Source: an uncultured Actinomycetes bacterium
GTDB taxonomy: Bacteria; Actinomycetota; Thermoleophilia; Miltoncostaeales; Miltoncostaeaceae
Assembly (NCBI GenBank): GCA_937862675.1
Contig: CALMEC010000480.1
Coordinates: 1 to 7,373, forward strand
Length of the DNA stretch: 7,373 nt
Direction of reading: 5' to 3'
Below the pieces are notes generated by a model, which was not told where the DNA came from, did not search any database, and saw nothing but the letters and a program-made list of their open reading frames with translations. Position 1 is the stretch's first letter, and every line of letters begins with the position of its first letter. Positions 1 to 6,178 of this stretch are shown piece by piece. The translations under genes and the position numbers were made by a program.

Positions 1-62
1 CGATACGGCTCGAGCTGCGACATCGGCGTGTATTGCCGGCCGAACACCGAATAGGGGCGCAT
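1..62 (-). CDS. Possible 5' fragment of an RlpA-like protein (partial, runs off left edge)
   Basis: Reading leftward from an ATG at 62-60 gives about 20 residues that begin MRPYSVFGRQYTPM and continue to LEPY at the window edge. The pattern PY-x-VFG-x-x-Y-x-PM resembles the segment just before the SWYG motif of RlpA-type septal lytic transglycosylases (double-psi beta-barrel enzymes that cut peptidoglycan). This is recall of a family pattern over very few residues. Against it: no Shine-Dalgarno sequence precedes the ATG, no signal peptide or lipobox is encoded although RlpA is normally exported, and RlpA is typical of Gram-negative bacteria whereas the rest of the window looks actinobacterial. 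The frame is open back to the stop of the gene at 174 but offers no ATG or GTG upstream. An alternative on the other strand is the last 17 codons of a rightward gene ending in TAG at 52-54. Only one of these can be right, and neither is secure. Confidence 0.27.
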   Translation of the reverse strand, partial: MRPYSVFGRQYTPMSQLEPY

Positions 63-135
63 CGTCCGCGGGGACAAGGGCGCGGGGCGGGGGACCCCGA
101 GACGGCGGCGCCGCCGGCGTCTTTCCGTGAGTCGG

Positions 136-166
136 GTCGGGCGCCGGGATGGCCCCGGCGCCCGAC
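136..166. terminator. Perfect 12-bp hairpin, probable terminator of the oxidoreductase gene
   Basis: GTCGGGCGCCGG (136-147) is perfectly complementary to CCGGCGCCCGAC (155-166), with a 7-base loop. It begins 8 bases beyond the stop codon of the leftward gene at 174, the position expected of a transcription terminator. There is no T-tract on either side. Terminators without a U-tract are often proposed in high-GC actinobacteria, so the role is likely but not proven. The symmetrical stem could also stop a gene arriving from the left. A second perfect palindrome of 14 bases (103-116) lies further downstream and may reinforce it. Confidence 0.6.
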
Positions 167-173
167 GGGCATC

Positions 174-1289
174 TCAGTTGAAGGTGCGCAGCGTCCGCAT
201 GATGTCGTCCGTGAGCGCCGCGGACGAGGCCGCCTTCGCCGGATCCGCGAGCGAGGTGATGTTGACGAGGTAGGCGTGTTCCAGTCCGGCTTCGCGGAAG
301 GGGCGGAGCCGGTCGACGATGTCGTCCGGGGTGCCCCAGAAGAAGTAGCGGCGAAGCACCTCCTCCGGCACGGCCGCCGCAGCGGCGAGCCCCTGTTCCC
401 GGGTGAGCTCGGTGGGGACGTAGTGCAGCAGGCCCCAGTCGCCGACCGGTGACTCGACCCCCGCGGCGGCGTACTCCTCGGAAGGGGCCGTCAGCGCGAT
501 CATGCGAAGCAGTGTGGAGTTGATGAGCCGTTCGGCCTCGCGGCGGTCCTCGTCGACCACGATCCAGATGTACATGCCCGCCGTGATCGCATCGCCGTCG
601 CGACCTGCGTCGCGGGCGGCTCCGCGCAGCTCGCCCAGTGCCCGGCCGTACTCGTCGGCGTCCAGGAAGATGGGCAGCCAGCCGTCGGCAAGCCGTCCCG
701 CGGCTCGGAGGACCCGGGGCCGGTGCGCGGCCATCCAGATCTCCGGCGGGCGGTCCCCGTACGGCTCGACGCCGAGGATCGCCTGGTCCAGCGACCAGAA
801 GTCGCCGTCGAAGTCGACCGGCTCCGTCGTCGACCACAGCAGGCGGATGATCTCGAGCGATTCGATGAGCCGCGACGCACGTCGGTCGTACGGGAGGCCG
901 AACGGGAGGATGTTCTCGGCCTCTCCGACGCCGATGCCCAGCATCGCCCGGCCTTTCGTGATGTGGTCCAGCGTGAGGAACGACTGCGCCAGCACCGCCG
1001 GATGCCGCCGGATGGCATCGGTCACACCGGTCCCCATCCGGATGCGCTCGGTGCGCGCACCCACCGCGCCCATGAGGACCATCGGGTCCAGGAACACATG
1101 GGGCGATCGCATCATGCCGGCCAGGGGCGTCACATCGGGTGTCCACACGCCCGGCGGGAACCAGTGGAGGAAGTGGTCCGAATACCAGAGCGCGTCGTAG
1201 CCGACCTCCTCCAGCCGCACGGTGTTGTCCAGAGCAGCGTCGAGTGGTGGTCGTCCGGGTCCGAGCGCCGCGATCTCCAATGGCTTCAT
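174..1289 (-). CDS. Luciferase-like (LLM class) F420-dependent oxidoreductase, phthiodiolone ketoreductase-like
   Basis: A 371-residue cytoplasmic TIM-barrel oxidoreductase of the bacterial luciferase superfamily, expected to use reduced F420 (less likely FMN) for hydride transfer to an unknown substrate. Visible family marks are YSDHF (36-40), with the conserved Asp-His near the cofactor site, and the core block GTGVTDAIRRHPAVLAQ (86-102). These are followed by TLDHITKGRAMLGIGVGE (106-123) and PPEIWMAAHRPR (181-192), then ADGWLP (201-206) and FFWGTPDDIVDRL (316-328). Spacing and wording, especially VTDAxRRxPAV and the C-terminal GTPD block, recall mycobacterial Rv2951c, the phthiodiolone ketoreductase. 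That comparison is from memory, and the substrate cannot be assumed since no lipid-synthesis genes are nearby. The ATG at 1289 has a strong GGAGGT (1296-1301) six bases upstream, which fixes the start. The gene stands alone, divergent from msrB, with a hairpin just past its stop. Length is normal and no defect is visible. Confidence 0.93.
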   Translation of the reverse strand: MKPLEIAALGPGRPPLDAALDNTVRLEEVGYDALWYSDHFLHWFPPGVWTPDVTPLAGMMRSPHVFLDPMVLMGAVGARTERIRMGTGVTDAIRRHPAVLAQSFLTLDHITKGRAMLGIGVGEAENILPFGLPYDRRASRLIESLEIIRLLWSTTEPVDFDGDFWSLDQAILGVEPYGDRPPEIWMAAHRPRVLRAAGRLADGWLPIFLDADEYGRALGELRGAARDAGRDGDAITAGMYIWIVVDEDRREAERLINSTLLRMIALTAPSEEYAAAGVESPVGDWGLLHYVPTELTREQGLAAAAAVPEEVLRRYFFWGTPDDIVDRLRPFREAGLEHAYLVNITSLADPAKAASSAALTDDIMRTLRTFN

Positions 1290-1316
1290 GGAAGGACCTC
1301 CGTGACGTCGTGCAGT

Positions 1317-1360
1317 GCGTGCGGTGGCACGCGATCGTGCGTTTCGGGCGGTCCACCGCA
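1317..1360. repeat. Competing inverted repeats upstream of the oxidoreductase gene
   Basis: Three pairings overlap here. TGCGGTGG (1320-1327) is the exact reverse complement of CCACCGCA (1353-1360). GCGTGC (1317-1322) pairs with GCACGC (1327-1332) across a 4-base loop. GCACG (1327-1331) also pairs with CGTGC (1336-1340). The last two share the same bases and cannot form together. The block starts 16 bases upstream of the GGAGGT ribosome-binding site of the leftward gene, so it could be an operator for a dimeric regulator or, if transcribed, a leader with alternative folds. In DNA this GC-rich, part of the symmetry could be chance. No convincing -10/-35 pair was found for this gene. Confidence 0.4.
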
Positions 1361-1457
1361 GTGATCCGATTCTGCCGCGCCGAGGATCCGTGTGCCCGGC
1401 TCCGGGTCTCTCCGCGGCGCGACGTCATGGTCGGGAACCCGAGGACGTCGCCTGCGC

Positions 1458-1463
1458 TACCGT
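1458..1463 (+). promoter_or_regulatory. Possible -10 element for msrB (TACCGT)
   Basis: TACCGT fits the actinobacterial -10 pattern TANNNT and lies 42 bases before the msrB start, leaving room for a short leader. No good -35 hexamer stands 16-19 bases upstream; the nearest, around 1435-1440, is GAACCC. This is a weak candidate based on position and the two defining bases only. Confidence 0.25.
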
Positions 1464-1468
1464 GAAGA

Positions 1469-1487
1469 GGCGCCGCTCACCGGCGCC
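1469..1487 (+). other. 7-bp hairpin in the msrB leader
   Basis: GGCGCCG (1469-1475) and CGGCGCC (1481-1487) form a perfect 7-bp stem with a 5-base loop, ending 6 bases before the AAGGGAG ribosome-binding site (1494-1500). If transcription begins near the TACCGT at 1458, the hairpin would sit at the very 5' end of the mRNA. It could stabilise the transcript or modulate ribosome access. It is flanked by two copies of GTGAAG (1462-1467 and 1491-1496). It is too small to call a riboswitch. Confidence 0.4.
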
Positions 1488-1504
1488 ACAGTGAAGGGAG
1501 ACCC

Positions 1505-1912
1505 ATGTCCGACAAGCGAATCCCCAGCGACGCGGAACTTCGCGAGCGTCTCACACCCCAGCAGTACGCCGTCACCCAGCAGGCCGGGACGGAGCAGGCG
1601 TTCACGGGCGTCTACTGGGACAACCACGAGGCCGGCACCTACCGGTGCGTCGTCTGCGACGAGCCGCTCTTCTCGAGCGACACCAAGTTCGAGTCCGGCA
1701 GCGGCTGGCCCAGCTTCTACCAGCCGATCCAGGACGACGGCGTCGCGGAACACCAGGACACGAGCCACGGGATGGTCCGCGTCGAGGCCACCTGCGCCAA
1801 GTGCGGTGCCCACCTCGGCCACGTCTTCCCGGACGGACCGAATCCCACCGGCCTCCGCTACTGCATCAACTCGGCGTCACTCGACTTCACGCCCGGCGAA
1901 TCGTCGGACTGA
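1505..1912 (+). CDS. msrB: Peptide-methionine (R)-S-oxide reductase MsrB
   Basis: A 135-residue cytoplasmic enzyme that reduces the R epimer of methionine sulfoxide in proteins, repairing oxidative damage. The full SelR/MsrB fold is present: LTPQQYAVTQQAGTE (16-30), FTGVYWDN (33-40), zinc ligands C48-x-x-C51 and C97-x-x-C100, SGWPSF (66-71), AHLGHVFPDGP (102-112) and the catalytic block RYCINSASL (118-126) with Cys120 as nucleophile. Length is normal. The position before GWPSF, commonly a resolving cysteine (SGCGWPSF or SHCGWPSF), is Ser65 here. The only cysteines are the four zinc ligands and Cys120, so this looks like a 1-Cys enzyme, perhaps regenerated directly by thioredoxin. The ATG has AAGGGAG four bases upstream. 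The gene is first of a pair with the metal transporter that begins 5 bases after its stop. Confidence 0.97.
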   Translation: MSDKRIPSDAELRERLTPQQYAVTQQAGTEQAFTGVYWDNHEAGTYRCVVCDEPLFSSDTKFESGSGWPSFYQPIQDDGVAEHQDTSHGMVRVEATCAKCGAHLGHVFPDGPNPTGLRYCINSASLDFTPGESSD

Positions 1913-1917
1913 CATCC

Positions 1918-2643
1918 GTGAGCTCCGTCGCCCCGACGCACACGACGCGCCCCGAACCGCACGACCGGGGCACCGGTGGTCGCCTGAACTGGCTGCGGGC
2001 CGGTGTCCTGGGCGCCAACGACGGCATCGTCTCGACGGCCGGCATCGTCGTCGGGGTCGCCGGTGCCACCGCGCAGCGCAGCGACCTCCTCGTCGCGGGC
2101 GTCGCGGGCATGCTCGCCGGCGCGCTGTCGATGGCTGTCGGCGAGTACGTGTCCGTGAGCACGCAGAGGGACGCGGAGCGCGCGCTCATCGCGCTGGAGG
2201 CGCGCGAGCTCGACGAGATGCCGGACGAGGAACTGGATGAGCTGACCGGCCTCTACCAGGCGAAGGGACTCTCACCGGATCTCGCCCGGCGGGTCGCCCT
2301 CGAGCTGACCGAACGCGATTCGCTGGCCGCGCATCTGGATGCCGAGCTCCACCTCGATCCGGATGACCTCACAAACCCGTGGCAGGCGGCGTTCGCGTCG
2401 TTCGTCTCGTTCGTCGTCGGCGCGGCGATCCCGCTGCTGGCGATCCTCCTGTCCTCGTCGGACCTGCGCCTGGGACTGACGTTCGTCGCGGTGCTGGTCG
2501 GCGTCGCGCTCACCGGCGCGGTCAGTGCGCACCTCGGCGGCGCGCCGAAGCACCCGGCGGTGCGACGGAACATCGCCGGCGGGGCACTGGTCATGGCGCT
2601 CACATACGCCGTGGGCTCACTCACCGGCGTGGCCGTGGGCTGA
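1918..2643 (+). CDS. VIT1/CCC1-family metal ion transporter
   Basis: A 241-residue inner-membrane protein of the VIT1/CCC1 family, whose characterised eukaryotic members move Fe2+ or Mn2+ out of the cytosol into vacuoles. The hallmark start RLNWLRAGVLGANDGIVST (22-40) leads into the first membrane helix (about 28-50), carrying the conserved Asp of ANDG. A second helix (about 58-80) ends in SMAVGEYVS. A soluble, strongly acidic helical segment (about 84-150, many Glu/Asp) matches the family's metal-binding domain. Three further helices lie near 158-178, 185-206 and 219-240. Five helices and this length are typical. The GTG at 1918 is chosen because it is the first start after the msrB stop and gives a short hydrophilic lead-in. 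No clear Shine-Dalgarno sequence precedes it, so it is probably translated by coupling to msrB. Metal specificity (iron or manganese) cannot be read from sequence. Confidence 0.92.
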   Translation: MSSVAPTHTTRPEPHDRGTGGRLNWLRAGVLGANDGIVSTAGIVVGVAGATAQRSDLLVAGVAGMLAGALSMAVGEYVSVSTQRDAERALIALEARELDEMPDEELDELTGLYQAKGLSPDLARRVALELTERDSLAAHLDAELHLDPDDLTNPWQAAFASFVSFVVGAAIPLLAILLSSSDLRLGLTFVAVLVGVALTGAVSAHLGGAPKHPAVRRNIAGGALVMALTYAVGSLTGVAVG

Positions 2644-2667
2644 CGCACGCCCACGTGAGACCGCGCC

Positions 2668-2685
2668 CGGGGACCGTGTTCCCCG
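2668..2685. terminator. Hairpin between convergent genes
   Basis: CGGGGA (2668-2673) pairs with TCCCCG (2680-2685) around a 6-base loop in the 63-base gap between the transporter (ending 2643) and the leftward permease (ending 2707). A bidirectional terminator is expected here and this is the best candidate. The stem is only 6 bp and has no T-tract in either direction, so it is a moderate call. Confidence 0.4.
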
Positions 2686-2706
2686 TGTCCGATGACGCCC
2701 TGATCG

Positions 2707-3870
2707 TCACATCGCGCGAAGTCGCCGCGCCAGGAGCCGGGAGGCGACCGCGATCAGGACGAGTCCCGCCGCCGAGAGGACGAGTATCGCGGGCACGGCG
2801 GCGGAGAAGCCCTTTCCGTCGATCAGGATCCGCCAGAGCGCGTTGTTCATCCACGCGTGGGGGGTCACGCAGAAGGCGACGGTGCGCATGACGTCCGGGA
2901 AGAACTCCAGCGGCTGCATGGAACCGCCGAGAGCGGCCAGTGCGAGACCGGCCAGGAGTGAGATGGCGTTCACCTGCTGCTCGCTCCGCCCGAGCGTCCC
3001 CAGGATCATCGCGATACCGCTTCCGACCAGGGCCATCGCGGCACACAGCAGGATCACGGCGAGCGGCGAGTGCCAGTCGATGCCGAAGAAGAGGGTGCTG
3101 CCCAGGAGGATGACGGCCGCCTGGATGATCGCGACGATGTAGCGGCTGAGCGCCTCGCCCGCGATGATCTGGGGGACCGAGACCGGTGCGGCGCGGGTGC
3201 GCCGGGTCACGCCGTACTGCCGGCTGGTGAGCAGCGAGGACGCCCCCATCAATGATGTCAAGAAGATGAAAAGGCTGAGCTGACTGCCCGCGAGGACGGC
3301 GCGGATCGATGTGGAGTCCTCGTTGGCCTTGTCGGAGCCCACGGTCGTCGTCGCGCGTTCCACCCGCGGTCCCGAGGCCGATGCCCGGTCGACCGCCCGT
3401 GTCGCCGCGGCGGGGTCGGCACCGGTTGTCCGCGTCACGATCCGCACGGCCTCCGCCCGGTCGGACGCGACACGGGCGGCGCTCATGGCCACGTTCTGCA
3501 TCGGGATGTCGTTGCCGGTCGTGCCGGAGACCCACGTGATGACGGTGGTCTCGTCGTCGCCGGCTCCCGACCGGGTGACATACCAGCCGCCGTCCAGGAC
3601 GCCGCGTGCGACATCGTGGCGCAGGCGTGAGGTGTCGGGCAGGGTCTCCGCCGCGGCCTCGTCGGTACCGGAGATCGCGGCACGGACGTCACGGGTCGCG
3701 GTGTTCCGCACGGGGTCCACCACGCCGAGCTTCACATTGGTGTCACCGCCGAACGCCAGGCCGAGCGTCACAACGATGAGAAGTGGCAGGACGACCACGA
3801 AGAAGATGTTGGAGCGGTCGTTCCGCATGCGCCGGAGGTTGGCGGCGATGATGGCGAGGACGGCGTTCAC
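2707..3870 (-). CDS. ABC-2 type transporter permease (second permease of the exporter)
   Basis: A 387-residue membrane subunit of an ABC-2 exporter. A cytoplasmic start (ANLRRMRNDRSN, 10-21) precedes a first helix (about 22-40). A large external domain (about 41-190) follows, then five helices near 193-214, 242-262, 269-292, 298-316 and 358-380. The segment SRQYGVTRRTRAAP (216-229), after the second helix, is where ABC-2 permeases carry the coupling helix that contacts the ATPase. TPHAWMNNALW (336-346) is the pre-final-helix motif of this family. The start is taken as the GTG at 3870-3868, which overlaps the upstream TGA as GTGA. It gives a normal N-terminus and implies coupled translation. 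An ATG at 3966 in the same frame would add 32 arginine-rich residues lying wholly inside the upstream gene and is unlikely. It is the last gene of a three-gene leftward operon. It presumably pairs with the 384-residue permease as a heterodimer. Confidence 0.9.
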   Translation of the reverse strand: MNAVLAIIAANLRRMRNDRSNIFFVVVLPLLIVVTLGLAFGGDTNVKLGVVDPVRNTATRDVRAAISGTDEAAAETLPDTSRLRHDVARGVLDGGWYVTRSGAGDDETTVITWVSGTTGNDIPMQNVAMSAARVASDRAEAVRIVTRTTGADPAAATRAVDRASASGPRVERATTTVGSDKANEDSTSIRAVLAGSQLSLFIFLTSLMGASSLLTSRQYGVTRRTRAAPVSVPQIIAGEALSRYIVAIIQAAVILLGSTLFFGIDWHSPLAVILLCAAMALVGSGIAMILGTLGRSEQQVNAISLLAGLALAALGGSMQPLEFFPDVMRTVAFCVTPHAWMNNALWRILIDGKGFSAAVPAILVLSAAGLVLIAVASRLLARRLRAM

Positions 3871-5021
3871 GGTTTCACCGTCCGTCGCGCCAGGATGAGC
3901 CCGGGCACACCGATGACGACGGTGAACAGGAGCAGGACCCCGACGGGGCCCGCCACGGCGGTCCACGACTGCCCTCCGCTGATGCGCGTCAGGCCCTCGC
4001 TGAACCAGTAGTGCGGGGCCAGCCGGGTGATGGCGGCGCCGAAGTCACCCGACCGTGCGAGGGAGAAGAACGAGCCGCCGAGGATTCCCAGCAGCAGCGC
4101 GACCATGCTCTGCGCCATCCCCGCCTGCTCGGGTGTCCGGGCGACGCCGACGACGAGCGTGACCGTGGCGGTGGCAGCGGCCACACCGCTGAGGACCAGG
4201 AGGGCCACTCCGAGCGGCGATCCGAAGTGGGCGTGGATGATGAGGCGCGCCGCCACGATCAGGACGGTCATGCTGAGCACGCCGAGTACGTAGCTGACGA
4301 GGAGCTTCGCGACGAGGACCTGGCGGGGCGTGATCGGCGCCGCGAGCAGACGCGCGAGTGTCCCCACCCGCCGCTCGTAGAGCAGCCCGAGCAGGCCGAA
4401 CTGGACGGTGAAGAAGAGGAAGAATGTCGCCATCCCGGCCGCGACCCGCGTCTCGGGGGTTAGGCCGCCGGAGGTGCTGTCGTTCGCGACGGTCACCGTC
4501 GGGGTGGCGGTGGCGAGCTGCGCTGACACCGTGGCGGCATCCGGTGGCGCGGCGTCCGGCGTGAGGAGGCGGATGGCACCGACGACGCTGGTGACGGCAT
4601 TCGCCTGTGCGGTGACCCCGTCGGCGATGCCGATCGCCACGGCCGTGTCGATGGGGTGGCCGTTCGGGGCGAGGACGGTGATCGTCTGGCGACCCCGCGC
4701 GTCGGGGACCCCCACGATCAGTGCGGCGTCGATGTCCTCGTCCTCGACGGCGCGGGCGGCCTTCTCCTGCGTCGGGTACTCGGTGAGCACCGCGATCCGC
4801 TCCTGCTTCAGCAGCGGTGCGACCTGATCGGTGAGAAGGGTGCCCACGGCCGTGGGCGGGGCAGGGAGCACCACGCCGAGCGGCTGGTCCTTCTCGATGT
4901 CGGGCCCGGGGGCGAGTCCGCCGAGGATGAGGATGAGGACGAGGGGCGCGGCGATGCCGAGGATGAGTGCCGACCGGTCACGCAGCCGGGCGAGGATGTC
5001 CCGGACGAAGATGTCAAACAT
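3867..5021 (-). CDS. ABC-2 type transporter permease (first permease of the exporter)
   Basis: A 384-residue membrane subunit with the same plan as the permease downstream. It has an N-terminal cytoplasmic stretch (FVRDILARLRDRSA, 5-18), a first helix (about 17-36) and an external domain (about 40-192). Helices then follow near 196-215, 239-262, 269-294, 305-322 and 357-377. YERRVGTLARLLAAP (215-229) is the coupling-helix region, a common form in ABC-2 permeases of drug, sodium and lipid exporters. PHYWFSEGL (336-344) precedes the last helix. The ATG at 5021 has GGAG (complement of 5029-5032) seven bases upstream. It lies 93 bases after the ATPase stop, and its own stop overlaps the next start. 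Substrate is unknown; the layout recalls DrrAB- or YbhFSR-type exporters, but these families are too broad to name a cargo. Confidence 0.92.
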   Translation of the reverse strand: MFDIFVRDILARLRDRSALILGIAAPLVLILILGGLAPGPDIEKDQPLGVVLPAPPTAVGTLLTDQVAPLLKQERIAVLTEYPTQEKAARAVEDEDIDAALIVGVPDARGRQTITVLAPNGHPIDTAVAIGIADGVTAQANAVTSVVGAIRLLTPDAAPPDAATVSAQLATATPTVTVANDSTSGGLTPETRVAAGMATFFLFFTVQFGLLGLLYERRVGTLARLLAAPITPRQVLVAKLLVSYVLGVLSMTVLIVAARLIIHAHFGSPLGVALLVLSGVAAATATVTLVVGVARTPEQAGMAQSMVALLLGILGGSFFSLARSGDFGAAITRLAPHYWFSEGLTRISGGQSWTAVAGPVGVLLLFTVVIGVPGLILARRTVKP

Positions 5022-5046
5022 GCGCGATCTCCGCCACCGGAGGATG

Positions 5047-5061
5047 CACGGGGAGCCCGTG
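5047..5061. other. Small hairpin in the gap between ATPase and permease genes
   Basis: CACGGG (5047-5052) and CCCGTG (5056-5061) form a perfect 6-bp stem with a 3-base loop inside the 93-base gap of an otherwise tightly packed operon. It sits 15 bases upstream of the permease ribosome-binding site on the leftward transcript. It could be a partial terminator or processing stop that lowers permease output relative to the ATPase, but that is inference. Confidence 0.35.
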
Positions 5062-5076
5062 GGACGCAGGACGGGC

Positions 5077-5096
5077 GGGTGTCGGCCGGGTGTCGG
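5077..5096. repeat. Tandem 9-base direct repeat
   Basis: GGGTGTCGG occurs at 5077-5085 and again at 5088-5096, an 11-base period, within the gap after the ATPase stop. One helical turn of spacing would suit side-by-side protein binding, but two short GC-rich copies can arise by chance duplication. Confidence 0.4.
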
Positions 5097-5114
5097 TCGC
5101 CGTCGTCAAACAGT

Positions 5115-6068
5115 TCAGTCCCGCAGCGCCGTTCCGGTGACGTGGAGGAAGACGGTGTCCAGACTGGGTTCGCGGACCTCGACCTCCTGGATCGTGACGC
5201 CGGTGGCGGCGATGCGCTGGAGCAGGTCCGGGAGGCGTGCGGATGCGGCATCCACGACGACGTCGATGCGGTTGTCGGCGGCGTGCGACGCCTCCGTCAC
5301 GCCCGGGGCGCTCGCCGCGGCGGTGGCCGCGGCCGCCGGGTCGCCGACGATCGTGATGCCGACGGTGTCGTGCTCCCCGACGGTGGCGATGAGCTCGCGA
5401 CGGGTCCCGGTCGCGAGGATCACGCCGTGATCCATGATCGACACGCGCCGGCAGAGGCGCTCCGCCTCCTCCATGTAGTGCGTGGTGTAGAGGACGCTCA
5501 TGCCCTCGTCGCCCAGGTTGGCGACCGCCTGCAGGATGGCGTTGCGGCTCTGCGGGTCGATGCCGACGGTCGGCTCGTCGAGGATGAGGAGCGACGGCTG
5601 GTGGAGCATGCCGGCCGCGATGTTGAGCCGTCGCTGCATGCCCCCCGAGTACTCCTTGGCCACGTCGTCCGCGCGGTCGGCCAGGCCGACGACGTCCAGC
5701 ACGGCGTCGATGCGCGTCTTCGCTGCGGCCCCGCGGATGCCGTAGAGCCGCGCGAAGAAGCGGAGGTTGTCGCGTCCGCTCATGTCCGGATAGATCGCGA
5801 GTTCCTGCGGCACGTATCCGATGTGGCGACGGCCCTTCGTCGATCCGATGCGGATCGGTGTGTCGCAGACGGTGACCGATCCCGCGTCGGGGTCGAGCAG
5901 GCCGCAGATCATCGAGATGGCGGTGGTCTTCCCGGCGCCGTTCGGGCCGAGCAGGCCGAAGGTCTCACCCGGCGCGATGGTGAACGAGACGTCCCGCACG
6001 GCCTGGAGATCGCCGAAGGTCTTGCAGAGTCCCTCGACGACGAGGGTGGGGGCGCCGTCCGCGTCCAT
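5115..6068 (-). CDS. ABC transporter ATP-binding protein of an ABC-2 exporter (DrrA-like)
   Basis: A 317-residue cytoplasmic ATPase that should dimerise and power the two permeases encoded after it. Counting from the ATG at 6068, the motifs are Walker A GPNGAGKTT (41-49), Q-loop YVPQE (85-89), signature YSGGMQRR (140-147), Walker B LLILDEPTVGID (160-171) with catalytic Glu165, and switch His197 in TTHYMEEAERL. A C-terminal domain (about 235-317) ends with REPSLDTVFLHVTG, the tail common in DrrA/CcmA-type export ATPases. All catalytic residues are present. A GTG three codons upstream (6077) is in frame. The ATG is preferred because neither site has a good Shine-Dalgarno sequence and a -10-like GATAGT ends exactly 7 bases before the ATG, implying leaderless translation. 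It is first of a three-gene leftward operon, divergent from the secreted-protein gene. Substrate unknown. Confidence 0.95.
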   Translation of the reverse strand: MDADGAPTLVVEGLCKTFGDLQAVRDVSFTIAPGETFGLLGPNGAGKTTAISMICGLLDPDAGSVTVCDTPIRIGSTKGRRHIGYVPQELAIYPDMSGRDNLRFFARLYGIRGAAAKTRIDAVLDVVGLADRADDVAKEYSGGMQRRLNIAAGMLHQPSLLILDEPTVGIDPQSRNAILQAVANLGDEGMSVLYTTHYMEEAERLCRRVSIMDHGVILATGTRRELIATVGEHDTVGITIVGDPAAAATAAASAPGVTEASHAADNRIDVVVDAASARLPDLLQRIAATGVTIQEVEVREPSLDTVFLHVTGTALRD

Positions 6069-6075
6069 GCGACCC

Positions 6076-6105
6076 ACTATCCCACGTGCTTCCGGTGCGT
6101 GTCCG
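6076..6105 (-). promoter_or_regulatory. Probable promoter of the ABC operon, leaderless
   Basis: On the leftward strand CGGACA (complement of 6100-6105; 4 of 6 match to TTGACA) is followed after 18 bases by GATAGT (complement of 6076-6081). GATAGT has the A in position 2 and T in position 6 that define actinobacterial -10 elements. Seven bases then lead to the ATG at 6068, so transcription would start at or next to the A of the start codon. Leaderless mRNAs are common in actinobacteria. The inference rests on spacing and on the absence of a ribosome-binding site. Confidence 0.45.
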
Positions 6106-6178
6106 GGTTGAGGGTCCCGTGGCGCCGTTGGCCCCGATGCCCCGGAGGCACGCCTCTCCAGGCATGTCTCCTCGCGCG

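Noticed and set aside
1..54. Last 17 codons of a rightward gene ending with TAG at 52-54
   Set aside because: Too short to judge, has an unusual two cysteines in 17 residues and no family resemblance; kept only as an alternative to the RlpA-like leftward frame.
1304..1449. Three GACGTC palindromes in the oxidoreductase-msrB spacer as regulator sites
   Set aside because: GACGTC occurs many times elsewhere in the window, mostly as Asp-Val codons, and the three copies share no flanking consensus.
33..1465. Several + strand open frames opposite the oxidoreductase gene
   Set aside because: Arginine/serine/proline-rich shadow translations with no motif or ribosome-binding site; the opposite strand carries the real gene.
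1434..1465. Possible SigH/SigR-type (GGAAC ... GTT) stress promoter for msrB
   Set aside because: GGAAC is present at 1434-1438, but no GTT stands at the required 16-20 base distance.
3868..3966. ATG at 3966 as start of the second permease
   Set aside because: The added 32 residues are arginine/proline-rich, lie wholly inside the preceding gene and precede a normal family N-terminus; the GTGA overlap at 3870-3867 is the better start.
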